From: Marisa cornuarietis
Taxonomy: Eukaryota; Mollusca; Gastropoda; Architaenioglossa; Ampullariidae
Assembly (NCBI GenBank): GCA_004794655.1
Contig: SMMW01000627.1
Location: forward strand, 1,577,001 to 1,641,000
Direction: 5' to 3'
DNA: 64,000 bases
This document shows positions 25,508 through 36,376 of this stretch, piece by piece. The notes below the pieces were generated by a model, which worked only from the letters and a program-made list of their open reading frames with translations, did no database searches and had not been told where the DNA came from. A program made the translations under genes and the position numbers. The stretch's first letter is position 1; each line of letters opens with the position of its first letter.

Positions 25508-26788
25508 CCTTGATCATTCCCTTTTCTATACGACGATTCTACCTCGAAAATAGATTAATTTTAATGTAGTATCCTTTGTCTTTTGACAATATTGACATGA
25601 AAAGATGACATTTTGTACAATTTCATGCATACAATTAAGGTACTATACTTTCTTTTTTTGGCGAGGGCTGGTGGATGGCAGGTTGGCTTTCCATGACAGA
25701 AATGGTGAGTCGGGAGGACAAACTTAATATAACGCTTGTGACGTAGTTTCGTGAGGGCAAGTTCTTCCCGTTTGTTAGAATCGATGCCGAAATTCTTAAA
25801 AGTGGCTTTAAAATGTGCTTTCTAGTGGTTTATCATACTGTTATCCAGCTGCACTCTTACTAGATGACTTAAGGTTCTCCGTAGAACTCGGTTGTTGTTT
25901 TTTTTTTTTTGGGGGGGGGGGTAAGCAGGAGTGTCATACATGCAGCGGACGTGCTCCGCCATCTCGCTTGACCTGTTCGCAGGAGTTATAGTATGTGGAC
26001 GATGAGAGAAACTGTCACACATCAGGACTTTCATGTCAGTGATCGACATACTGCCATTGGATGTGGAGCTGACAGCGGAGGCTGCTCATGTGGAGATAGT
26101 TACGCTGCTTGGCGTGTCTGTCTGGTGAAGAAAGGTCGTGTCTCACTGTCCTAGAGGAAGGTGAGGGCTACTGTATTGCAGACTTTCATCATGATGATAA
26201 TGCTATTAGATATCAAACAATGGTCTTCTTAGTAAGGTTTTCTATTTCTGTACAGAACTTCCGCATTTCGTTATCGTCATAGTTTCGAGGCTATTACACA
26301 CCTGGGTGTATTTTTATGTGAAACCGTCGATCGACTTGTCTGATTCCTTTTCCTGCTTTCCACGACCCTCATTATCTACCCCCCACCCACCCAACTTCCT
26401 ATATTTCTCTTCTTTCTCTCTTTCTGTCCCCATTGACTCGGCCTGAATTGTAGACAAAAAAGGCAAGCCGACTTTTAATTTCGAGACTTTTTATTTGACT
26501 TCTTTCGACAAGTCATCAAAAACTAGACTTAGTAAACGATACACCCAAAACAATAATTAGATAACAGAATCATTGAAAAAATGTGACTGTGTCCAGAAAG
26601 AAATATTTTGTTCGTTGCGCAACCTGTTATGAAATATATGAAACATCCCAAAAATATATAGACAGATATCCCTACAATGTTTCCTGGTCGGCTATGTAAA
26701 ACAGATAGACACAATTAGAAGAAAAAAGGCCAATTATCTCTTTCTCTTTTTGCTTTTCGCTTGCGCACGCACGCATGCACGAACTCTC

Positions 26789-26853
<65 letters not shown>

Positions 26854-27080
26854 TTGTCTTACTTTGAAAAAGCCCAAGAGGCGCACAGATATACTTGCTT
26901 ACACAACTCAGGCGCTCAACATATACAGCATCGGAAACATTGTTTTCACATAGTCTGTACAATAATCATGACGAATGTCAGTATTAATTAAGAAGATATC
27001 GCAGCTGAACGTCGAAGAAGGCTTCCACGTCCGTGTGGGCGCTGCATGGACCATGGGCATCTGGCTTTGACAGATCCACT
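25508..27080. other. Intergenic or 3' UTR stretch
   Basis: No exon is supported. It holds a poly-T/poly-G run (25895-25921), a CT-CA microsatellite (26785-26849) and, on the minus strand, an AATAAA (26495-26490) that could end the mRNA of the XYPPX/His-rich gene. The 75-codon minus frame at 26049-25822 is not supported by splice signals. Confidence 0.45.
26785..26849. repeat. CT and CA microsatellite
   Basis: A CT run is followed directly by a CA run. Confidence 0.95.
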
Positions 27081-27118
27081 TCACCACCATCCACCATGCT
27101 TGTGTTTCTGGAAAGTTG

Positions 27119-27150
<32 letters not shown>

Positions 27151-30100
27151 CGAAGAACATTTAAGATAATTAAGATAATGAAGATAATTAAGGGGCGCGA
27201 CTCTCGTCGATCCGACCCTGTTGAGAGAGCTCCCACCTTTTGTTTACTTTCTCTTATTTTTAATGAGTGTTTTTTAATACCGACTAGTAGTGTAAGACTG
27301 CAAGATGGATGGTTTTACTCTGGGTATATTCTGGGAGTTCTGTGTGCTGCTCCTCGCTGCTTCAACGAGTTTCGCATTTCCCACGCTAGACCACGCCGAA
27401 CATCATGGTGGCTCGCATGGCGGACAGCCGCCCTTCTCGCGTGAGTATTTGATTGCTCTTCGGCCCAGCGTTTGCGTCCCACCACCTGACTTCCCACGCA
27501 TCGACTGGTCCGAGCACATCAAGACACCCAACAGCGGAGAAAGTGATAAAACTAGAGTCCACTCAGGAAAGAAGACCGCGAAGAAAAAACGAGGATCTAG
27601 AGGAGGGGTCAGGAACAGGGTACGGCGGAGAGGCTGTCGACTCCCGCTGCCGCTGATTACCTTAACCAACGCCCGCTCCATTGATAACAAAATGACAGAA
27701 CTCGCTACGCTGGTGAAATACGACCGCGACTATCGCTGTAGCAGCCTAATTTGTGTTACAGAGACCTGGCTTAGTAGCAACAAAACGGATGTCCACCTCG
27801 AGGGTTTCACTACGATTAGGCATGACAGGAATAACGAAAACACGGAAAAAAATAAAGGCGGAGGGCTGTGTATATTTGTAAACAAAAATTGGGCCACGGA
27901 GTTCACGATACGTGAAACAACTAGTACTGTGTCGTATGAAATCCTAACTGTGTCGTTTCGGCCGTTCTACTTGCCACGTGAATTCGGGCAAGTGACAGTC
28001 ATTTTGGTGTACGTTCCCGGACCTGACAACAAGGACGCCGCCGCTCAGATAGCAGCCAGCTACAACAAGGCCTTACAAAGATCCACTGACCAGGCTGTAT
28101 TTATCCTCGGCGACTTCAATAAATGTGATATTAGTGCTGAATTACCCTCCCTATACCAACATGTTAGCTGTCCCACTCGGCAGAATCGTGTGTTAGACAA
28201 ATGCTACAGCTCTATCTCGTCCTATGCAAGCAGATGCAGGCCCCCTTTGGGTAGATCCGACCACAATGTGGTTCATCTTATCCCAAGATACAGACAGAAA
28301 GTGAAAACTGCTAAACCAAACGCCATAGAGATCAAGCAGTGGTCTCATGACAAGATCGAGGCACTGAGGGGCTGTTATGAGGCAACAGACTGGCAGCTGT
28401 TCTTTGACAGCTGCTCTGATTACGATGAACTCACAGAAACTGTCACGGCCTACATCCAGTTCTGTGAAGATTGTGTTGTGAAACCGAAAACAATCAAACT
28501 GTTTGCAAACAATAAGCCATGGATTACCAAAGACCTGAAAGCTTGCCTTGTTTGCCAAGAAGCATGCATTTATCCAGGGTGATACGGGACAGGTAAGAGA
28601 TCGGAACAAAGAATTTCGGCAGAAGACAAGGCTGGCGAAGATCGAATATAAGAATAAGGTAGAAACGAAACTAAGGGAAGGGAACGCACGCGAGGCTTGG
28701 TTGGGACTAAACAAAATGATGGGTCGCACAACAAAAAAACAGGAGGTAGGATGTGAGGCTGCAGACCCTGCCAATGACTTAAACAAGTTTTATGCCAGGT
28801 TTGATATACAAGACTTTACTCGAGAATGTGAATTGATCTGTTCTTCCCTGTCACCATGTGATATCTTAGTGGACGAGAATGCCGTAACATCTTGCCTGTC
28901 CCGAATTAATCCCTTTAAAGCTCCTGGTCCAGACGGCCTAAAAGGACGGGTGCTCAGATCTTGCGCCCAGCAGCTGAGCCCAATGATCACACATTTGTTC
29001 CACCTGTTCCTGAACAGTCAGTTCTTCCCCAAGCTATGGAAGACCTCAACTATTATTCCAGTGCCAAAAAAGTCACATGCCAAAGAACTAAATGACTTCC
29101 GACCAGTGGCCCTGACCCCTATTCTTGCTAAGTGCATGGAGAGAGTTGTTTGCAACCAATTAGTCAATGCCATTGCTGATCAACTAGACCCCTACCAGTT
29201 TGCATACAAAGCGAAAAGAGGAGTGGATGATGCCTGTTTGACACTCTACAACCTGGTAGCAAACCATCTGGATGGCACTGGTACATACGTGCGTATCCTA
29301 TTCATGGACTTTTCATCCGCTTTTAATACCATTCAGCCACACCTGCTCTTACAACGTCTCCTAGCACTAAAGTGACTAAACGTTAACTCAACCCTAGTGC
29401 TCTGGATGAGGGAGTTTCTCCGGGACCGGCCACAACGGGTCAGCATGGGAGGCAAAGTCTCGACCACTCTGATCATAAATACCGGAGCCCCACAGGGGTG
29501 TGTTTTGTCCCCAATACTGTTCTCTGTTTACACTAGTGAAGTCCGGACGGAATTCTCGAATTGTGCCCTATCCTTGATTAAGTTTGCAGATGATATGGCA
29601 TTGGGTGCTCGGCTCAAGGACGAGAAGTCACTTGCAAGCTATTTCCTCCAGGTTCAAAAATTACACTCATGGTTTGAAGAAAACTTTCTGGTGCTCAATG
29701 TCTCTAAAACCAAAGAAGTGGTCCTTGACAGAAGAAAACATCAACCTGCCCACACCCCTATAATTATTGATAATGAGACAATAGAACAGGTGCAAAGTTT
29801 TAGGTACCTCGGCACAGTGCTAGACAGCAAACTGTCCTTTCAGGAAAACACCAGCATTGTTTCCAGGAAAGCACATCAGCGCCTGTTCCTGCTGAGGCAA
29901 CTGAGGAATTTCGGTGTCAGTGGCCCTGTCCTTGAGTCAGTATATCGCAGCCTAATCGAAAGCATCTTAACATTCAATATGTCAGTGTGGTTTGGCGTTC
30001 TCTCTCTCAAAGATAAAGCTTGTTTAATGAGAGTGGTCAAGAGTGCCAGCAAGATCATTGGTTCTCCACAAAGACCTTTAGGTGATTTATACATCAAGGC

Positions 30101-30291
30101 TGTGAGGTTAAAGGCCGTCAGAATCATCACAGACCCCTCTCACCCACTACATCGCCACTTCCAAGGGTTACCCTCTGGCCGCAGATGGAAGCAAGTGGTC
30201 GCCAGGAAGAGTGCCTTTGCCAAGTCATTCTTACCAACCGCAATAGCACTCCTGAACAGGACTAACAAATGTACCTAGCCTGAATGTCTGT

Positions 30292-30374
<83 letters not shown>

Positions 30375-32386
30375 GAAGAGAATGTGCATCTGCTAACTGT
30401 CTTAGGTGTGCGAGGGGTAAGCATGAGTGTAACTGTATGAGTGTATGAGGTGTGATCGTAATTTTTTTTTCAGTTTATTATGTATCCTTTTCTCCAGTTA
30501 ATTGTGGGAGCTCCCAGCAACAAAGGAAAATTTCTATCTCTGTTGTGACCAGACATAGACAATAAAGATGTATTGTATTGTATTGTACATATATTACACT
30601 AAATGAAGGCAAACCGAGTTAATTACAGTTTGTAAATTTACAAGTCTGTTTGTCTGACAGCACAGCCTTATAACACATTATCGGAGAGGCTATCCAGATA
30701 AAAAGCTGCGACCAAATAAAAATAATAAATAATGCATTGATGAATGTAGATCTTTGGAATCATACAGAAAACAAACCATCGATACACCTCTACACGCGTC
30801 CAAGAATTTTACACACAAGAGGATCGTGATTGGGATTAATCAGTGAGGTAAGAGATTCCTAATTACAGGACAGGTCACGACCTCCTACGCCACGAAATAG
30901 CTTCATTTCCGCTTCTCGACTCGGCTGAGTACAATTTAGCAAACTCCAGTGGGCGCTGTCCTGAGCTGCTAAAGGACAGTAATGGTGGCCCCTGAATACG
31001 TCACAATTAGAGACGTTAGTTGTTTTTGAGTAATGTTGCACCGTAGGCCTCGTTTTCAAAATGGAAAAGCCGCACGTGAACGGCCTCTGAACCTACCTCT
31101 TTGACGATGACTTTGTCCCCTTTCTCTTTGATGATGATCTTGTCTTTGCCGTCGCGAATGACTGTCTTGCTGACATGAGGGTGGTGGTGGTGGTGGGGGA
31201 ATCCTTCCTTGATGACGATTGTCTCAGGGCCCGCGTTTAAAACAACCTGTACACAGGCAGACATGCACACGTATAGAAACAAGCACGCAAACACAAAGAC
31301 GCAGTGTTGATCTAGATGTCCCAATGTTTTCAGATGTACATTGATGATATAAAGTACGTGCATGTCTCGCCATAGACTAGACAATGGGAATAAATAGACT
31401 AGACAATGGGAATGAAACGGGTGGATGAGCTCACACAATGCTTAGAGACATGAAGAAATGACAGTCAATAAATCTAGTGACATGATATTATTTATTAATG
31501 ATAAAAAGTATGAGTGAATACACTCTAAATTTTGTTGTCATATTGTTATTCATGTGCATTTATGTTTTTGTTTTAATAATTTTTAATGCCGTGAAGGGTA
31601 ATATGTTTTCGAGGCACACCATTATTCCTGATTTTTATCAATTATTTTGGCTATTGTGTTTACCTATATGTTATAATATCTTTTTACACAGTGCCTGCTT
31701 TTCTGCTGAGAAACAACATTTTCTGTTGCAACATTTTTGTGACTTTTCACGGACAATATATTAGTGATGCAGTATTAATAATATTGCGTCTTTGACTAGA
31801 ACATCATTGTGGATATTGACTTATCTCTGATGTCACTCACCTTTCCGTGTGGATGGTGATGGGGATGGTGATGAGGTGTCACAACATACGTTGTGCTGGG
31901 CTGTGGAGGTGGCGGGGGGTACACCATAGGGGGTGGGGGTGCGGATGGATAGGGGTAGGCTGCTGCCCCCGCGGGTGGCTGTGGTGGATAGTTGGGATAG
32001 CCCGGGTAAGGCGGGTATCCTCCACCTGCAGGACGTCAAGAAAAATGTGAGAAAATGTCCCTCGAAGACAACTATGTACTTAACAGGGCATCCTATTTTT
32101 ACGGCTTCGATTGTGTAGCTTTAACAGTTGGTGATCACCATATCTTCAAATTATATTCGCAACAATGATTTCCTGGCAAAGAGTATAATATAATTATTAT
32201 TTTCGAAACATCTAAACGGCTTTCTTTCTCTTACACTTTCTTCTTCCTCTACCACTCTCTGAGAGCAAGATAGGGAAAATGAGAGAACCTTTGTCAAGAT
32301 TGTCTTCATTGTCTCTATTATTCTATTCCTGGTTGTCCGCGAATTAAGATGCTTCTAGCACGAGTAAATCACCCGTGTTTAAAGCT

Positions 32387-32465
<79 letters not shown>

Positions 32466-34002
32466 TAGAAAAGCTGAGTCTGTAAATATATCCTATGCAT
32501 ATCCTTATATCTATGAAATTCATTAAACAGCAAAATATAGGCGCACCGATATACAAATGCTGATATTTGCGATCTACTGAAGTGGAGGGATGAGGAAAAC
32601 TATGAGCTGGGTATGTTTGGAGATTTTAAATGATAGCATAATGTTACAAGCAAAAATCCCATCAAAACTGTACTATCATAACCTGGTTGTTTGAGTTTTA
32701 CGCCGTGCCAGCAACTATTATAAAGATATATCACGGCATATGTATCATAAGAAAAGGGATAAAAATATTATTGTCTATGTGTCCAGCCTGATAAAAGTTA
32801 TTACAAAATCTTCCCTGCAAAGCCATCATATGCACTCTACGTGATGGCTAAAGAGATGTTGTCGTGAACTTCGCACCACTCGAAAGCGGACATAACTGCG
32901 CGATTTGAAAGTCGGTCTTGTCACACGGAGCAGGGCCGACAAACTGTTTTCGTGTTCCGCGACATGAGGTCAGTGTATCGACACTAAAGATCACGAGATC
33001 AGCCTGTCGATACTAAACGAGCAAAGTGTCGAAGTTTCAGACCTCTGATCTCCCTTGATGTCCAATACAGTAGATTGGTAAATGAGTTGGCAAACGTGTT
33101 AATTTAGCATGTTGACTAAAGTCCCAATGTTCCAAACATTTGCTGCAAAGCCATCTTCACACCTATTTTCCAAACCTTCGACATTTGCCCGAAAGATCTT
33201 TTGGGTGTTTCATGTTTATGCATGTACAATTTCACAAATGGTGGGTCTATGAAAAGAAATACTTCAGCGCCATCTGATGAGACTGGCTGACGAAGTGGGC
33301 ATCGAATCATAGAGGAGCAGACAAAATAATATCACAATGCGCATTTTGTATCGCGTGAAGGTATTTTCTCAAAACACGGGTGCGATCATAATACAGCTGT
33401 TTACACATGTATACTTTGGACCATAAATCCTCGCTCTTCCCCATCCCATATGTCGACTATATTTCTGGAACTGTGACCCCGTGTAACTCTGACTCGATCA
33501 TTTAACTACTGCTGGTTTTTTTTTTTATACTACACATAGTTTTTCAGCTCGAGACTCATGCATCTTCATTATCTGTGTCTGTCGCCCCGCCCACGACAAA
33601 TGATAAACAGTTGGAAGAAACCTGAACTACCTTATGATGCTCTGGAATGTTCTCTCAACGTTTTATGTTTACATATGTATAAAATCAGAGAATCAAAACT
33701 TTAAAAAAGGGCTTTAAATAATAGTCTATCTTTAGGTAGTCTACCTAGCGCGGTTATCTCAGCATTTCCTTGCGCTGGAATGTTCGCTCAAGGCATTACC
33801 TGAATAATCAAACTGGCTTTTGAGAAGTATTATATGATAACATTTAATTGCTAGCTTGCAGGCTTGTGAAAATTTAGTCAGGATTTTTCTCTTCTAGCAT
33901 CTTTCCCGCTATAGTTCTTTTTTTTTTAAAGTCATCATTATTCTGCTTCAATAACTGGTTTAACTAACAGCAAACATCCTACGCACCTGGATATTGAGCC
34001 AT
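27081..34002 (-). CDS. Small XYPPX-repeat, histidine-rich protein, four exons
   Basis: Minus-strand exons are 34002-33987 (16 bases), 32025-31841, 31246-31097 and 27107-27081 (eight codons plus TGA), all GT-AG with phases 1, 0 and 0, giving 125 aa. The N-terminus is a Tyr/Pro/Gly tract (MAQYPGGGYPPYPGYP...), like the XYPPX tails of annexin A11, rhodopsins and glycine-rich A3 proteins. Then come a His-rich segment (PHHHPHHHPHGK), a charged block (ETIVIKEGF, DGKDKIIIKEKGDKVIVKE) and a KHKHGGWW end. There is no signal peptide or membrane segment, so it is probably cytoplasmic and partly disordered. Such tails bind membranes or drive condensation in other proteins; the function here is unknown. 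The last exon is the least certain, being short and 4 kb away. Intron 3 hosts an antisense LINE. Confidence 0.7.
27117..27150. repeat. ATCA tetranucleotide microsatellite
   Basis: About eight ATCA units lie directly upstream of the last exon of the XYPPX/His-rich gene, inside its polypyrimidine region. Confidence 0.9.
27190..30590 (+). mobile_element. Nearly complete CR1/L2/Rex1-type LINE (endonuclease plus reverse transcriptase)
   Basis: A GC-rich 5' leader begins near 27190. Coding sequence from 27305 covers an AP-endonuclease domain ('TNARSIDNKMTELATLV', 'ETWLSS', 'GDFN', 'GRSDHNVV' with its SDH) and a reverse transcriptase ('INPFKAPGPDGLKGRVLRSC', 'DFRPVALTPILAKCMERVV', 'MDFSSAFNTI', 'GAPQGCVLSPILFS', 'FADDMALG' with catalytic FADD). 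It ends at 30278. The reading frame is broken twice: a frameshift near 28545, where the first frame ends at 28582, and a single in-frame TGA near 29372-29374. A GT microsatellite sits in the 3' UTR (30291-30367). The element ends in a TATTG repeat tail (30567-30590). It lies antisense in intron 3 of the XYPPX/His-rich gene. A truncated relative is at 13.8 kb. Confidence 0.9.
30291..30367. repeat. GT microsatellite
   Basis: About 38 GT units lie inside the LINE 3' UTR. Confidence 0.97.
32385..32462. repeat. CA microsatellite
   Basis: A long CA run lies in intron 1 of the XYPPX/His-rich gene. Confidence 0.97.
32935..33130. repeat. Dispersed repeat, copy 1
   Basis: The segment with GATCAGCCTGTCGATACTAA, AAGTGTCGAAG, TCAGACCT and TTAATTTAGCATGTTGACTA matches 34915-35115 in the same order and orientation. 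The family is not recognised and no coding content is seen. Confidence 0.75.
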
Positions 34003-34124
34003 GGCGTCTTAGTATTTCTCGAAGCACGTAGTCAAGACTTGTTGGGTCCACTGATTTCTTCCGCACTGTTATTTGCTGGTAAAGGGTCGATCGCTTTAAC
34101 GTTTGGGGCTGTGGTGTTGCGCAA

Positions 34125-34182
34125 GGTCACGTGGCCGATACCGCCACGCTGGTGGTGACACAAAACGGAACGTCACTGACGT
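34125..34182. promoter_or_regulatory. Putative promoter sites of the XYPPX/His-rich gene: palindromic E-box and CRE motifs
   Basis: Upstream of the ATG at 34002 lies a 12-base palindrome GGTCACGTGGCC (34125-34136) containing a CACGTG E-box. Beyond it is an ACGTCA/TGACGT pair (34170-34182) of the CREB/ATF type. They lie 120-180 bases from the start codon, as expected for a proximal promoter. Function is inferred from motif identity only. Confidence 0.45.
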
Positions 34183-34312
34183 CTGTGTCACGGGTCTATC
34201 ACGAGACTATGATGAGTTCAGTTTCCGGTCATAGTATACTAGTGATAACTGAGTATTAGTGTTCTGTTATATTGTCTGTAAACAAATCTGTCCCCCTCAC
34301 ACACTCTTGTAC

Positions 34313-34316
34313 ACAC

Positions 34317-34355
<39 letters not shown>

Positions 34356-34356
34356 G
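34313..34356. repeat. CT and CA microsatellite
   Basis: A CT run is joined to a CA run. Confidence 0.95.
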
Positions 34357-34914
34357 AAATCTGCACATGTCATTTTTAAAACAGATTTCATGCTGATCGA
34401 TAGCCAATTTTGATAACTCACAGTGAAACGCTATAATATACATAGTGATGTTCAGTTTAAACAGAAAATCGGAGGATATGCAGAAAACACCGTGACCCGA
34501 ACTAGATGTGAAATATTAGACAGCCGTTGCAGTGTGTATGAGTCATAACAGTTGATAGCTCGATCGAAGTCGACTACGTATGTTGAAATAGTGGGTATCA
34601 GGTATGTGTTGTGACAATTAAACAATTAGCTTCGGATATGTGAATCAAATCTTCATAAAGTACTGCGAACAATTATTTATTAATAAAGTATAGCCAGCTG
34701 TCACACGTTCTTTGTCCTATATAGCAATGCTGTGGATCAATGTGCTGTACAATATACGTTACGGTCGATCGTCATTCGTTGATGTGAAACTCATATAATT
34801 CTAAACATGCTTTTCGGTTAGCTTTTCAACATTTTATTTTATAGTATTGGGCACTTGCCGATATGCTTTCTCAACCACGTATGTATACGTATATATCATA
34901 TTTTTGTACATAAA

Positions 34915-35115
34915 TCGACACAGATCATGAGATCAGTCTGTCGACACTTGCAGATCAGCCTATCGATACTAAATTTAAGGTCGTTATTAAACTATCACAA
35001 ATAAGTGTCGAAGGGTCAGACCTTAGCTCTGAACTCCCTTAAAGTTTAATACATTATTGGATTGGCAAATGTGTTGGAAAACGTTTTAATTTAGCATGTT
35101 GACCAAAGTTCCAGC
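34915..35115. repeat. Dispersed repeat, copy 2
   Basis: This is the direct-orientation relative of 32935-33130, sharing GATCAGCCTATCGATACTAA and TTTAGCATGTTGACCAAAGT. It differs by small insertions. Confidence 0.75.
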
Positions 35116-35329
35116 TGGCCACATTGACATCCTTATAATTCATCGACCGCCTCAATATAAAACAAAAGCTTTAATTACATGTGATAATTCGACAGGTAAC
35201 ATTGAATAAATTCATAGCCGATAACACAAACTAAAATCATTTTTCCTCGTAGTGTGGCCCTGATCTATAGAATTTACAAGACACTTTTAACAATACTCGT
35301 TCCACCTTGCGGCGATTTCGCACTATGGG

Positions 35330-35500
35330 GGGAGGGAGGGGGAGGAAACTGGAGTAATTTAACTGGAGAAAACCCCCGGCGCCCAGCCCTGTGAACAGGT
35401 GTCACATACAGAGAGTGTCCCGAGACGAGATCTGAACCCTGAGCCGCTCACTGCAGTGGTGACAAGCGAGTGTTTTAACCACTACACTTCCGGGGCCCAT
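35330..35500 (-). mobile_element. tRNA-derived SINE
   Basis: On the minus strand the head reads GGGCCCCGGAAGTGTAGTGG, continuing TTAAAACACTCGC (box-A-like) and GGGTTCAGATCTCG (box-B-like). It then passes into the body with CTGTTCACAGGGCTGGGCG. It is the best tRNA-like match of the SINE family in the window. The DNA transposon at 35510 starts a few bases beyond it. Confidence 0.75.
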
Positions 35501-35501
35501 C

Positions 35502-36376
35502 CTTTCAACCACGGACCTTCATCTACATCACGGACCTTCATCTACTGGATGAGTGTCTCTCATTCGCTGCCTCTTTGCGCTATCATAGGAGTGGCCAATT
35601 GTAACAAACCCTACAAACGTTAGGTTTTCACTTCCGTTTCCGATTTCAAAATGGCGGTTTTTCCTAACGTCAAAGAAATTTTAGAAGTAATTAAGCTTTT
35701 CTGTCATAAGAACCTTGTTAAAGAAGACTGATTGCAAAAGCAACAGTTGTATTTTCTGTAAAATGTATTTTGGTTGTTTATAGAAAACCCATGTGGGTTT
35801 ATCGTCAATTTTATCGTATAAAACATCGTCACAACAGATGCTATTGACTTGCTCTACCACTAACAATTTTTTTAAAATGCATTGTTTTTCATTTTTTGGA
35901 AACAATTATATAGATTATTCTGTTACAAAAGCCTATACTTTATCAATTAATTTAATAAATGCCACATATGAAGGTCCGTGGTAGCACTGAGTTCACGAGA
36001 ACACCATTAACTAGCAGACGACAATAGGGAAGTCCCCCCACCCCCGTTGCTAAGGTTGGTTGCTATTGTAAGCTATGATAGCGACGAGCATAGATGTTTA
36101 CTTTTTATTGAGGATAACGACATCTCGCTTTATTGGTATGACATCCAACAATGCAACAATTTGCACCTGTCCATCTTTTTCGAATCCATTTATGTCTCCA
36201 AACCACTGACTTTCATTAAAATTAAATGAAGGTCCGTGTCTCTTCGCAACAGCAAACCGAAACTGGAAACACGGGCTCGCTGATAAGGAAAGCCGAGACT
36301 TACACCGGATATAAACCTGAGACACTTATCCAGTAGATGAAGGTCCGTGATCTACATGAAGGTCCGTGCTTTCAAC
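35502..36376. mobile_element. 859-bp DNA transposon with 8-bp target duplication and iterated end motif
   Basis: CTTTCAAC occurs directly at 35502-35509 and again at 36369-36376. Between them the element (35510-36368) begins CACGGACCTTCATCTAC and ends with its inverse. The motif CACGGACCTTCAT occurs six times: plus orientation at 35510 and 35529, and inverted near 35968-35980, 36226-36238, 36337-36349 and 36356-36368. Outer repeats extend about 50 bases, including TACTGGATGAGTGTCTC against GAGACACTTATCCAGTA. An 8-bp duplication fits the hAT or P superfamilies. No intact transposase is visible. A minus-strand frame (36325-36098) and a 'CAIIGVANCNKPYKR' read (about 35576-35620) could be coding relics. 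Confidence 0.85.

Noticed and set aside
35427..35498. Functional tRNA gene
   Set aside because: The A-box and B-box are present, but the fold has mismatches and it continues into a SINE body shared with other copies.
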